Shown piece after piece: positions 35,891-43,984 of a stretch of 64,000 nt of DNA (position 1 is the stretch's first letter; every line of letters starts with the position of its first letter). Both the position numbers and the translations under genes were made by a program. The notes beneath the pieces are model-generated. The model saw nothing but the letters and a program-made list of their open reading frames with translations, did no database searches and was not told where the DNA came from. Location of the stretch: positions 62,001 through 126,000 of the forward strand of contig ONGP01000001.1 of NCBI GenBank assembly GCA_900317405.1. Reading direction: 5' to 3'. Source of the DNA: an uncultured Prevotella sp. (GTDB lineage Bacteria; Bacteroidota; Bacteroidia; Bacteroidales; Bacteroidaceae).

Positions 35891-37714
35891 TTAAGAGGTT
35901 TTGCGCTTCACAAAATACTCTGAACCATACTTTGTGGTACGTTTTTGGAGGTCGGGGATGCCTGAAAGCATGCGTCCGAAGGCTGTAAGATTGGCTGGTT
36001 TTAGCAAACTTACGCCAACTTTCTCCTTAAGATATGCAAAAATGGCTGATGCACTAATCCATTCACCCTCCTCGCCAGGTGCGGCTGGTTCAAAATAGTC
36101 GAAGAAATAGTGATCGGCAGCACTCTTCACTTGGAACTTATTGTTCCATTCCAGTATCTTCTGTGTTTCCACAGGACTGAAATAGTATGGCTCGTGCTGA
36201 TGCAGGGCTCGCATGGCCTGAGCATACAGTTGCTCATAGTTAGGTGCAACGCTCACGTCGATAGGTCCAGTAAGCTCCACGCTCAGGAATCGTCGGCTAC
36301 CAGAGGGGTCGGCCAACACATCGGCCTGATTGGTGGTGGCAATGAACGAGGCTCGACGTGGGAAATCCTCTACATGTCGGCCGTATGGACGCTTAATCTT
36401 GACTGATGACAGTGTGATGACGTTCTTCAGAAATCCCTGTTGTGTGCGAGGCGAAATCTGGTTGAACTCATCCAGATTGATCAGCAGCATCTGAGCCATC
36501 TGTTGTAGCACTTGTCGCTTGTCGTCCATCTGCAGGTTACCAGTGTATCCCCAACGGAGTTCTGGTGGAAGTAGCTGTTCGCAGAATGTGGTCTTGTTCC
36601 ATCCCTGACTCGATATCAGCAATGGCACGGCCTGGTTGCCGTACTTGGCAAGATTGTTTACCTGCCATTGGCGCACCATACCCAGGAACCACGTGTAGAA
36701 CCAATCCTCCCAGTGGGGATTATCCGTAGGCACTGTACGGGCCAATCGGCGAATATGGTCTTTTCCGTCCCACTTGTCGTATTGTTCCCACAGATAGTCG
36801 CCAATGGGATTAAATGGCCGAATCAAATCCGACTGCACATAGCGACGGATATCATTATCTCTGGCATCGATACCTGCCAAGCGCGCCTTCATCGTCATGC
36901 CCTTCATCACTCGATCGTCTACTGGTTCCCACTCCATATACTCGCGGCTCTGGTCCTTGTACTCCGTATAGCCCATGATGGTGTTATAGCGGAAGACATA
37001 TTTCGAGTTCAGATAGTCCATCAGTCGCTTGGTTTCCTGACTAATCTCTGCATCGCCCTCGTAATCTACGGCCTCAACCACCGATGATTGGTCTGTATGC
37101 GGTTGCTCTGCGATAGGCTTCTCGTTTACAGGCAGAGCCACGGCTTTGGGGTTATAATAAGGTGTGGCATCGAGCGGCATGCGGAACCAGCTACGTGCAG
37201 AGGCTGGTTGCTGATTGATAGGTTTGGGCAACAATCCCTGATAGATGCTCGTGGCCAACTGCCAACCTTGTCGGCACACGAAGTCGGCCTCTTCCTCATC
37301 TACTGGCATGCTGCCATCGGCCTTGGCTATTCTCACCAGGATAATCACCTCCTTGCCCATTGGACCTACAAAGGCAGCGAGGGTGTAATGCAGAATCTTA
37401 GCAGCCTGTTTTACGGCCTCGATTTCATCAGCAGTCTGCAGATTGTCAATTGTCAGTGCCACCACTCCATTAAATGTGTTCATTCGCAGGTTGTCGTTGG
37501 CATCTCGCTCGAATTCTACAGAGGGGTAAATCTGGTGCGAGGGATGAAGTTGGTCGTAGCTCGTGGCATGGTTAAAGAGGTTCAACTCATGTCGACGACG
37601 TGCTACGGCCCCGTCTTTGGTATCTGTTTTGATGCGCTCGATGAAGCTATCAATGGTCTTTGTAGACAGCTTCAGGGCGTTTTGCTTGTTTCTTAGTACA
37701 AATGTTAGTTTCAT
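35891..37714 (-). CDS. VirE/VapE-type primase-helicase-like ATPase
   Basis: 607 residues. The N-terminal part (about 1-195) resembles the BT4734-like / VirE N-terminal domain ('FNGVVALTIDNLQTADEIEA', 'ASARSWFRMPLDATPYYNPK'), related to primase folds. Residues about 300-500 form the VirE/VapE ATPase core ('FNPIGDYLWEQYDKWDGKDH', 'LLISSQGWNKTTFCEQLLP'). The Walker A region at 368-376 is SSQGWNKTT, lacking the usual Gly pattern. Walker B is LLINLDEF (410-417), and 'SGSRRFLSVEL' (Arg 474/475) fits an arginine-finger region. Such proteins occur in Bacteroidales mobile elements and phage-related islands; their role is unknown. It lies 125 bp downstream of the DUF6078 gene, with the 22-bp array between. 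Confidence 0.85.
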   Translation of the reverse strand: MKLTFVLRNKQNALKLSTKTIDSFIERIKTDTKDGAVARRRHELNLFNHATSYDQLHPSHQIYPSVEFERDANDNLRMNTFNGVVALTIDNLQTADEIEAVKQAAKILHYTLAAFVGPMGKEVIILVRIAKADGSMPVDEEEADFVCRQGWQLATSIYQGLLPKPINQQPASARSWFRMPLDATPYYNPKAVALPVNEKPIAEQPHTDQSSVVEAVDYEGDAEISQETKRLMDYLNSKYVFRYNTIMGYTEYKDQSREYMEWEPVDDRVMKGMTMKARLAGIDARDNDIRRYVQSDLIRPFNPIGDYLWEQYDKWDGKDHIRRLARTVPTDNPHWEDWFYTWFLGMVRQWQVNNLAKYGNQAVPLLISSQGWNKTTFCEQLLPPELRWGYTGNLQMDDKRQVLQQMAQMLLINLDEFNQISPRTQQGFLKNVITLSSVKIKRPYGRHVEDFPRRASFIATTNQADVLADPSGSRRFLSVELTGPIDVSVAPNYEQLYAQAMRALHQHEPYYFSPVETQKILEWNNKFQVKSAADHYFFDYFEPAAPGEEGEWISASAIFAYLKEKVGVSLLKPANLTAFGRMLSGIPDLQKRTTKYGSEYFVKRKTS

Positions 37715-37734
37715 AATGTTTTTACTGTTAATCG

Positions 37735-37822
37735 TTTTCTACGGCAGAAACTAGCGTTTTCTGCGGCAGAAAATATTGTTTTCTCAGCCGGAAAATATTA
37801 TTTTCTCCTTGAAGAAAACGCA
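37735..37822 (-). repeat. Four-unit, 22-bp-period palindrome array (iteron-like)
   Basis: Units start at 37735, 37757, 37779 and 37801. Each begins TTTTCT and reaches a GAAA after 9-13 more bases; unit 2 is a perfect palindrome (TTTTCTGCGGCAGAAAA). The array fills the gap between the DUF6078 and VirE-like genes. As DNA it resembles an iteron or operator array on one helix face; as RNA each unit can fold into a small hairpin. Confidence 0.85.
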
Positions 37823-37839
37823 CTTTCGAGTATATCTTA

Positions 37840-38319
37840 TTAACCTATTAATGTTAGATGGTGATACACATAGTCTTCGAAAAACCTGTCGAACTCCACT
37901 TCCCAATCGTAGCCCATACTCTTAACGTAGTCGCGTATCCACTGCTGTTCGTCGGGCGACAAGGCACGTTCGCCTCGTTTATACTCATAGTATATCTTGG
38001 CTCCATGCAAATAATTGGTGATAGCTTTGCGCATAGTGGTGTAGTCCTTCTTCATCACCTTGTCATAAAGGTGAGAGAAACCAGCCGCCCACACATCAAT
38101 AGTTATCTTGTCGAACCAACGGCAATCGCCGTTTTTCAGTGTCTTCGGCATAACGCACGATGCTATCTCCAGATTGTCTGGGGCATTCTTACCAGCCAAG
38201 TGTCGCAGACAGTTATCTTTTAGTGGACAATTATTGTTAGTACATAGCACATACCATGATGGTACTCGCGAAAAGTCGAAATCCTGACTTATTGGTGTTA
38301 TTCGTTGCTTAATCTTCAT
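37840..38319 (-). CDS. DUF6078-like small protein
   Basis: 159 residues from the ATG at 38319; a TTG seven codons upstream is less likely given the promoter position. The sequence 'FDFSRVPSWYVLCTNNNCPL' followed by 'KDNCLRHLAG' has a Cys-rich start (C-x4-C-x4-C spacing) that could bind metal. The C-terminal half is helical and charged ('YEYKRGERALSPDEQQWIRD'). I recognise it as DUF6078, a Bacteroidales family of unknown function. It is first in a two-gene unit with the VirE-like ATPase inside the inverted-repeat element. Confidence 0.75.
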   Translation of the reverse strand: MKIKQRITPISQDFDFSRVPSWYVLCTNNNCPLKDNCLRHLAGKNAPDNLEIASCVMPKTLKNGDCRWFDKITIDVWAAGFSHLYDKVMKKDYTTMRKAITNYLHGAKIYYEYKRGERALSPDEQQWIRDYVKSMGYDWEVEFDRFFEDYVYHHLTLIG

Positions 38320-38350
38320 TTTTTCAGTAATTAATCTCAATTTCAGCCTG

Positions 38351-38358
38351 CAAAGTTA
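38351..38358 (-). promoter_or_regulatory. -7 element (TAACTTTG) of the DUF6078-VirE unit
   Basis: TAACTTTG on the minus strand, inside the element and 32 bp before the ATG at 38319. No second TAnnTTTG is seen in front of the VirE-like gene. Confidence 0.65.
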
Positions 38359-38426
38359 CGAAAAAATATAGCCAAAACCAAATAATGAGTATCTCTTTTT
38401 TCAATAAACACCCATTATTGCCATTT

Positions 38427-38524
38427 ATCTACCATCTACCACCAATCTACCACCACCTCGTCAGCCCGCATAAATACAGACGTCTTGAAAGATTGGTGGT
38501 AGATTGGTAGATAAAACACAAAAA
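38427..38524. repeat. 98-bp inverted repeat, right end
   Basis: Reverse complement of the left end (35783-35880) with nine differences, seven of them clustered in the centre. The rest of the intergenic region 38341-38680 holds only promoters and AT-rich sequence. Confidence 0.9.
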
Positions 38525-38644
38525 CAGAAAATACACACACGTTACATGTGGATTAATACTAATAATGAAATAAAGAGTTCCACGGGGCTTTTGAAATATT
38601 TATATTTTTTCGAATAAATATTTTGTTTTTATAAATTAAATACG

Positions 38645-38652
38645 TACTTTTG
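38645..38652 (+). promoter_or_regulatory. -7 element (TACTTTTG) of the outer-membrane protein gene
   Basis: TACTTTTG lies 29 bp before the ATG at 38681. Confidence 0.6.
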
Positions 38653-38680
38653 CAATCAAATACATAAACCATCAATAATA

Positions 38681-39904
38681 ATGACAAGACAAATGAAAAA
38701 AGTATTATTATCTAGCCTGCTGGGGACAGTGATGGCCTTGCAGGTGCAGGCACAGGTAAATCCACAAAAAGGATATGTTATCACTAATGAAAACGACACT
38801 ATTTATGGTACGATAGACTATCGGTCGGAGAAAAAGTGCGCCAACGAGTGTAGTTTCCTGCCTGATGGAGGAACTGAGTACAAAACATACCTGCCTGGCG
38901 AAATCTGCGGATACCGCTTTGCCGACAATGGTGTTTTCTACGTCACAAAGACCTTTGCTGTTGAAGGTAAAGAGAAAACGTTCTTTGCCGAGTTCCTGTT
39001 ACAAGGCGGCGTAAGTCTTTTCCGTTACGAGGAGGCAGGCGTAGACTACTATTTCTTTATTGGTGAGGACGGCAAGGTGGCTACCGTTAAGGATGACGGA
39101 AGCTACTCGAAACCTGTTTCTGACGAATACACAAAAAACAATCAGGCAGCCCAAAAGAGAAAAGCACTGAGAGAAGTCTCGCAGGTTTTTGCTGAGAGCA
39201 AAAAGGCGTTACGCGATTTGTGGCAAAAGGACGTAAATGCCAAGAACCTGACACAGATAACCCATGACTACGATATGGAATACTGTACGTCGTCTGGCGA
39301 CTGTGTTATGTTCCGATATAATGAAAAAGCTACACGCGCTATTTCAGTTAAGTTGCTAATTAAAGCCGGGCTGGCATTCGGAAGCAATAAATTGTCAGGA
39401 TACATCAATACGTGGGGAGGCACCTCCGATGGTATCACAATGAATACAACCGTTCCTGAGTTTGGAATTGGTGCAGATTTCAGTTTCCCGCGATTAAACA
39501 GGCACTTGTCAGTGCAGGTGATGGCGCTTATGGGTAGGTGGAGCATGTCTGATGACACATATTATTCCACGGGCAAACCCGTAAGTTTGAAGTATTGGGA
39601 CTTAGGGCTCCAAGCAGGTCCTACCTATAGTTTTATGCCTAAATCAAAAATCTCCCCGATATTGCGCGGAGGCTTCGTGGCCGACATTCCTTTATATATC
39701 AAGAAACAACGCTTTAGTAGTTTTGCGTTCGATCAAGATATCAATCCTGCCATTCAATGTTATGGGTTCTATATCGGAGGGGGTGTAGACATCGCTATCA
39801 AGAAGCATGTGCTACGTCTCACAGCAGAATACCGCTGGAGTACCTCTCTCAATAAAGAGGTAGACATCTCTCGCTTGGGCATCTCTGCAGAATTCGGACT
39901 GTAA
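38681..39904 (+). CDS. Outer-membrane beta-barrel protein of unknown function
   Basis: 407 residues; starts at 38681 or, in frame, 38693 (MKKVLL). A signal peptide ends near 'LQVQAQ'. Residues about 28-110 ('KGYVITNENDTIYGTIDYRS', 'EYKTYLPGEICGYRFADNG') form an N-terminal domain I have seen in other Bacteroidetes surface proteins. Residues about 215-407 have alternating amphipathic strands typical of a small outer-membrane barrel and end in '...LGISAEFGL' with a terminal Leu. A charged segment (about 150-200) links the two. No partner is obvious; it is followed by a terminator and stands alone just outside the inverted-repeat element. Confidence 0.75.
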   Translation: MTRQMKKVLLSSLLGTVMALQVQAQVNPQKGYVITNENDTIYGTIDYRSEKKCANECSFLPDGGTEYKTYLPGEICGYRFADNGVFYVTKTFAVEGKEKTFFAEFLLQGGVSLFRYEEAGVDYYFFIGEDGKVATVKDDGSYSKPVSDEYTKNNQAAQKRKALREVSQVFAESKKALRDLWQKDVNAKNLTQITHDYDMEYCTSSGDCVMFRYNEKATRAISVKLLIKAGLAFGSNKLSGYINTWGGTSDGITMNTTVPEFGIGADFSFPRLNRHLSVQVMALMGRWSMSDDTYYSTGKPVSLKYWDLGLQAGPTYSFMPKSKISPILRGGFVADIPLYIKKQRFSSFAFDQDINPAIQCYGFYIGGGVDIAIKKHVLRLTAEYRWSTSLNKEVDISRLGISAEFGL

Positions 39905-39910
39905 CACATT

Positions 39911-39947
39911 CAATTTCCCGGTAATTATTTTGATTATCGGGAAATTG
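39911..39947 (+). terminator. Terminator of the outer-membrane protein gene
   Basis: Arms 39911-39925 and 39933-39947 pair over 15 positions with one G-U type change. TTT follows and then, directly, the next promoter. Confidence 0.75.
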
Positions 39948-39951
39948 TTTG

Positions 39952-39959
39952 TATATTTG
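39952..39959 (+). promoter_or_regulatory. -7 element (TATATTTG) of the DUF2461 gene
   Basis: TATATTTG begins 5 bp after the preceding terminator stem and 36 bp before the ATG at 39988. Confidence 0.65.
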
Positions 39960-39987
39960 CAGGCGAATAGTATTAATCGGAAGAATT

Positions 39988-40713
39988 ATGGATGCAAAGA
40001 GAATCATGAAATATCTTAAGCTGTTGATGGCGAACAACAACCGCGAGTGGTACCAGGCGCATAAGGATGAGTATGATGCCGTGAGGGCCGATTTCGAGGC
40101 TGGCATTGCCAAGGCGATTGGACGAATTGCAGAGTTCGACCCATCGATTGCACACCTCAGCGTGAAGGATTGTACCTACAGATTCTATCGCGACACACGA
40201 TTCTCTAACGACAAGTCGCCCTATAAGAACCACTTTGGAGGCTACATAGCTGCACATGGCAAGAAGGCACTGCACGGTGGTTACTACCTGCACCTGGAAC
40301 CAGGACACTGTATGGTGGCGTGCGGCAATTACTGGTTGCCCACCAACATACTAACCTCGTGCCGCAACGAGATAATGGGCAATACCGAGGAGTGGCTGAA
40401 GTGCGTGGAGAATAAGGAGTTTCAACACTACTTCGGCAGTAAGACGGCCAGCAGTTTCAAGGCTCCCACTGATGTATCAAGCTGGGACCAGCCCCAAGGC
40501 TTCGGCCTGGAAAAACTCAAGACCTGCCCCTCAGGATTCCCTCGCGACTGGGAGCATATCGAATACCTGCGAATGAAGGACTACTGCTGTTGGCACCAAG
40601 TACCCGACGATTTCTACCAAGGCGAAAAATGGCTCGACGAGATAGAACGCATGTTCAAGTCAGCCAAGCCGATGATGGACTTCATAAACTCCGTGATAGA
40701 CGATTACGAATAG
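39988..40713 (+). CDS. DUF2461 family protein
   Basis: 241 residues from the ATG at 39988; an upstream TTG lies in the promoter. Recognised from 'LKLLMANNNREWYQAHKDEY', 'YRFYRDTRFSNDKSPYKNHF', 'GGYYLHLEPGHCMVACGNYW' and the C-terminal 'KPMMDFINSVI', all typical of DUF2461 / TIGR02453. The protein is cytosolic (no signal peptide) and its function is unknown. It may be co-transcribed with the GH9 gene 44 bp downstream, since no promoter is visible between them, though a functional link is not expected. Confidence 0.88.
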   Translation: MDAKRIMKYLKLLMANNNREWYQAHKDEYDAVRADFEAGIAKAIGRIAEFDPSIAHLSVKDCTYRFYRDTRFSNDKSPYKNHFGGYIAAHGKKALHGGYYLHLEPGHCMVACGNYWLPTNILTSCRNEIMGNTEEWLKCVENKEFQHYFGSKTASSFKAPTDVSSWDQPQGFGLEKLKTCPSGFPRDWEHIEYLRMKDYCCWHQVPDDFYQGEKWLDEIERMFKSAKPMMDFINSVIDDYE

Positions 40714-40757
40714 TTTTATTTTAGCATTTAAGTAATTATACAATAACTAAACTTATT

Positions 40758-43262
40758 ATGAAAAAACAACTATTGATGGCCTTGACCATGACAAGTCTGA
40801 CGATTTCGGCACAGACATTTAAACTTAACAGCGACGGCTACTTTAATGCCGGTGGTACTGACGTGATGGCATTCAGCGACTTCTATCCTGAGGGCCACCA
40901 GGGTGGTGTATGCGTGATAATGAACGGTCATCGTATAGCTACCAATGGCGACATCCGACTAGAGGCTACGCCAGGCCAGTGGCAACCCGTACCAAAACAG
41001 TTAAGTCGCCGTGTAGAGGGCGGTAAGATAGTCACCACACTCTGCTATCCCGACTCGTCGCGCCACATGACGGGCTTCAATCCGATGGTATATCCTGAGT
41101 GGAATGTAAACTATACCGTAAGTGTAGAGCCACAGGGAAAAAGCATACTCGTGACCGTAGATCTAGACAAACCCGTGCCGGAGTTCCTACTTGGAAAGGC
41201 AGGCTTCAACCTTGAGTTCTTCCCTGGCGAACTATTTGGCAAGCCATGGCTGATGGATAGCCAAAGCGGCATATATCCGCAACAACCCAACACCCCACTA
41301 CTCCAAGAGGCAACAAACCGAGGCCACGACGGCAACTACTTTACTGGTCGCGGCCAGAAGGCCAACCTAGCACAGCTTGACGGAACTGGCTATAGCCCGC
41401 TCCGCGCCGACGATATCATAGCTGCACCCTATGCTATAGGTCGCAAGTTCACATCCCGTCCTGACGACAGTAGTCAAAGACTGACGGTAGAGTCGCTGAC
41501 TGGTGACTTGAAACTCTACGACGGTCGTATGAACCACAATAACGGTTGGTTTGTGCTTCGCAGTGAGATAGCACGTGGAGCAACCAAGGGAGCTGTGCGT
41601 TGGCTCATAACACCAGCCGTAGACAACACATGGAGATACCCAGCCGTGATACAGACATCGCAGGTGGGCTACCTGACACAACAACCCAAACGTATAGTCA
41701 TCGAAACCGACAATCGCGAAACCACTGTGGGCGATGTACAACTGGTACGCATCGATGCCGACGGCGAGAAGGTGGTACGCAAATCCACACCAAAGGTTTG
41801 GGGAAAGTTCCTGCGCTATCGCTACCTCATTGCCGACTTCAGCGATGTGACGGAGCCTGGACTCTATCAGGTGTGCTACGGCAGTAGTAAGTCGAGTGTA
41901 TTCCGTATCGCCGACGATGTATATGAGCGTGGTGTATGGCAGCCTGTAATAGAATATTTCCTGCCTGTACAGATGTGTCATATGCGAGTAGCCGAGAAGT
42001 ATCGCATCTGGCATGATGCCTGCCACATGGACGATGCACTGATGGCCCGTGTAGGCAACCATATCGACGGTTACGACCAGCGTCCGGGCCTCAGCAAATA
42101 TAAAGAAGGTGAGAAAGTGCCCGGAGTAAACATCGGTGGTTGGCATGATGCCGGCGACTTCGACCTGCGAGTAGAGTCGCAGGCTGGCGAGGCATATATC
42201 CTGGCATTGGCTTACGAACAGTTCCATCCAGAAATCGACGTGACAGCCATCGATCAGAACCGTCATCGTGTGGAGATTCACGAGCCCGACGGCAAGAACG
42301 ACATACTGCAGCAGGTGGAGAACGGTGCACTGACCGTGGTACGCAGCTATCAGGCCCTGGGCCGTCTATATCGTGGTATCATCTGCAGCACACTACGTCA
42401 GTATGCCATGCTAGGCGATGCAGCCGCGATGACCGACGGTGTGGTAGGTAATGATGACGACAGATGGATTTTTACAGAAGACAATTCTTTCCGTGCAATA
42501 TCTACATCAGCCCAGTTGGCAGGAGCAGCACGAGCCCTGCGTGGATTCAACGACAAACTGGCCCAGGAGTGTCTTGACATTGCCTCCGACCTATATCACA
42601 ATACTAACCTGGCTCCGTTTATGGCAGGAATGAAGTTACAGGCTGCCGTAGAACTGTATCTTACCACAGGCGAGGTCGAATACCTGGACTTTATCCTGGC
42701 CCAGCAAGACCTCATTGTAAAGAGCATAGCACGTACAGGTTGGTTTACAGCCCGTATCGTCAACCAACTTGAGGCAAAGAAGGACAAGCATAGTCGCCAG
42801 TTCGTAAAAGCATTCCGCACAGCCCTTGCCGACTACAAGGCCAGTCTGGACCAACAGGCTAGTGAGACCCCATACGGTGTACCTTACCGTCCCAGCATCT
42901 GGGGTGCAGGATGGGACATACAGCGTTTTGGCTTTGAGTATTACTTCCTTACCGCTGCCTATCCCGACATCTTCCCAAAGGAGACAGTATATAATGCCCT
43001 GAACTTCGTGCTGGGTTGCCATCCCGGCAGCAATACAGCATCGTTTGCCTCAGGCGTCGGTGCCCGTAGCGCTACTGTTGCCTACGGATTGAACCGTGCC
43101 GACTGGAGTTATATCCCTGGTGGAGTGGTCAGTGGCACAGCGCTAATCCGCCCGGATTTCCCTGAGTTATTGGAATTTCCATTCCTCTGGCAACAGACCG
43201 AATACGTACTCGGCGGAGGCTCTTCGCACTACATGTTCTTAGTCCTGGCCGCTCAAAAATAG
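40758..43262 (+). CDS. GH9 family endoglucanase with unusual N-terminal domain
   Basis: 834 residues with a signal peptide ending near residue 19 (TISAQ). Residues about 20-290 form a domain I do not recognise ('FSDFYPEGHQGGVCVIMNGH', 'WNVNYTVSVEPQGKSILVTV'). Residues 294-385 are the CelD_N Ig-like domain ('AVIQTSQVGYLTQQPKRIVI'). The (alpha/alpha)6 GH9 barrel follows, with 'GGWHDAGDFD' at 460-469 (Asp 464 and Asp 467) and the C-terminal proton donor Glu 815 in 'QQTEYVLGG'. GH9 enzymes cut beta-1,4-glucans such as cellulose, mixed-linkage glucan or glucomannan. No SusCD pair is adjacent, so it appears to act outside a dedicated locus. Confidence 0.92.
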   Translation: MKKQLLMALTMTSLTISAQTFKLNSDGYFNAGGTDVMAFSDFYPEGHQGGVCVIMNGHRIATNGDIRLEATPGQWQPVPKQLSRRVEGGKIVTTLCYPDSSRHMTGFNPMVYPEWNVNYTVSVEPQGKSILVTVDLDKPVPEFLLGKAGFNLEFFPGELFGKPWLMDSQSGIYPQQPNTPLLQEATNRGHDGNYFTGRGQKANLAQLDGTGYSPLRADDIIAAPYAIGRKFTSRPDDSSQRLTVESLTGDLKLYDGRMNHNNGWFVLRSEIARGATKGAVRWLITPAVDNTWRYPAVIQTSQVGYLTQQPKRIVIETDNRETTVGDVQLVRIDADGEKVVRKSTPKVWGKFLRYRYLIADFSDVTEPGLYQVCYGSSKSSVFRIADDVYERGVWQPVIEYFLPVQMCHMRVAEKYRIWHDACHMDDALMARVGNHIDGYDQRPGLSKYKEGEKVPGVNIGGWHDAGDFDLRVESQAGEAYILALAYEQFHPEIDVTAIDQNRHRVEIHEPDGKNDILQQVENGALTVVRSYQALGRLYRGIICSTLRQYAMLGDAAAMTDGVVGNDDDRWIFTEDNSFRAISTSAQLAGAARALRGFNDKLAQECLDIASDLYHNTNLAPFMAGMKLQAAVELYLTTGEVEYLDFILAQQDLIVKSIARTGWFTARIVNQLEAKKDKHSRQFVKAFRTALADYKASLDQQASETPYGVPYRPSIWGAGWDIQRFGFEYYFLTAAYPDIFPKETVYNALNFVLGCHPGSNTASFASGVGARSATVAYGLNRADWSYIPGGVVSGTALIRPDFPELLEFPFLWQQTEYVLGGGSSHYMFLVLAAQK

Positions 43263-43315
43263 GAAGCATCTCGGAAATAATACGTGTTTTATTTTGTTTT
43301 TCGGTCGATTTGCAG

Positions 43316-43323
43316 TACCTTTG
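43316..43323 (+). promoter_or_regulatory. -7 element (TACCTTTG) immediately before the FAH gene
   Basis: TACCTTTG ends only 7 bp before the ATG at 43331, so transcription would start at or next to the start codon. Confidence 0.6.
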
Positions 43324-43330
43324 CAGCCGT

Positions 43331-43948
43331 ATGAAGATATTTGCTATTGGCATGAACTATGCCGCACATAACCAGGAACTGCATGGGACGCTGAAACGTC
43401 CTGATGAGCCTGTGATATTTACAAAGGCTGATTCGGCGATACTGAATCAGGGTAAGCCATTCTTTATCCCTGACCATCTGGGACGTATCGACTACGAAAC
43501 TGAGGTGGTGGTACGCATCTGCCGACTAGGCAAGAACATCCCCCAGCGCTTTGCTCATCGCTATTACGACGCTGTGACAGTGGGCATCGACTTTACGGCA
43601 CGCGACCTGCAGAAGAAGGCTAGCGAGGCCGGACAGCCTTGGACCATCTGCAAGGGATTCGACGGATCGGCAGCCATCGGCGAATGGATACCCAAGGAGA
43701 AATTCATGGATATACAGGGCATACACTTCCATCTGGACATAAACGGCAAGACCGTACAGGAGGGATGCACCAGCGACATGCTATACAAGGTAGACGAGAT
43801 AATTGCCTATATTTCGCAGTTCTTCACGCTGAAGACAGGCGACTTACTATATACCGGAACACCCGTAGGAGTGGGCCCCGTGAAGATAGACGACCATCTG
43901 GAGGGTTGGCTGGAGGAACGCAAAGTGCTTGACTTTAATTGCAAGTAA
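43331..43948 (+). CDS. FAH-fold hydrolase (fumarylacetoacetate hydrolase family)
   Basis: 205 residues from the ATG at 43331. The N-terminus 'MKIFAIGMNYAAHNQE' and the metal-binding residues in 'RIDYETEVVV' (two Glu) and 'VGIDFTARDLQ' (Asp) identify the FAH family. 'KGFDGSAAIGEWIP' and 'LLYTGTPVGVGPV' are further family motifs. These enzymes hydrolyse or decarboxylate acylpyruvates and related oxo-acids in the cytosol, with Mg or Mn. The exact substrate is not clear. The gene precedes porU by 36 bp and may be the first gene of the porU-porV-ispF unit. Confidence 0.9.
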   Translation: MKIFAIGMNYAAHNQELHGTLKRPDEPVIFTKADSAILNQGKPFFIPDHLGRIDYETEVVVRICRLGKNIPQRFAHRYYDAVTVGIDFTARDLQKKASEAGQPWTICKGFDGSAAIGEWIPKEKFMDIQGIHFHLDINGKTVQEGCTSDMLYKVDEIIAYISQFFTLKTGDLLYTGTPVGVGPVKIDDHLEGWLEERKVLDFNCK

Positions 43949-43984
43949 CGCAATAAAAATCAGCTCTTTACGTTTATTAGTATA

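Larger units (their letters stand above)
35783..38524. mobile_element. 2.7-kb inverted-repeat-bounded element with VirE/VapE-like and DUF6078 genes
   Basis: Two minus-strand genes, their own promoter and a 22-bp-period palindrome array lie between 98-bp inverted repeats (about 91% identical). No transposase or integrase is visible and no clear target-site duplication was found. It is therefore either a non-autonomous element mobilised in trans or a cassette whose repeats have another function. The outer neighbours are the paralogue lipoprotein gene on the left and an outer-membrane protein gene on the right. Confidence 0.6.

Noticed and set aside
37735..37822. CRISPR array from the 22-bp-period repeats
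   Set aside because: Units are directly adjacent palindromes with no spacers, and no cas genes are present.
35760..38550. Target-site duplication flanking the inverted-repeat element
   Set aside because: Bases outside the two ends were compared and no short direct repeat stood out; similarity outside the ends is in inverted orientation.
41367..42281. Antisense frame (304 codons) opposite the GH9 gene
   Set aside because: Falls entirely inside a clear GH9 gene and has no recognisable features.
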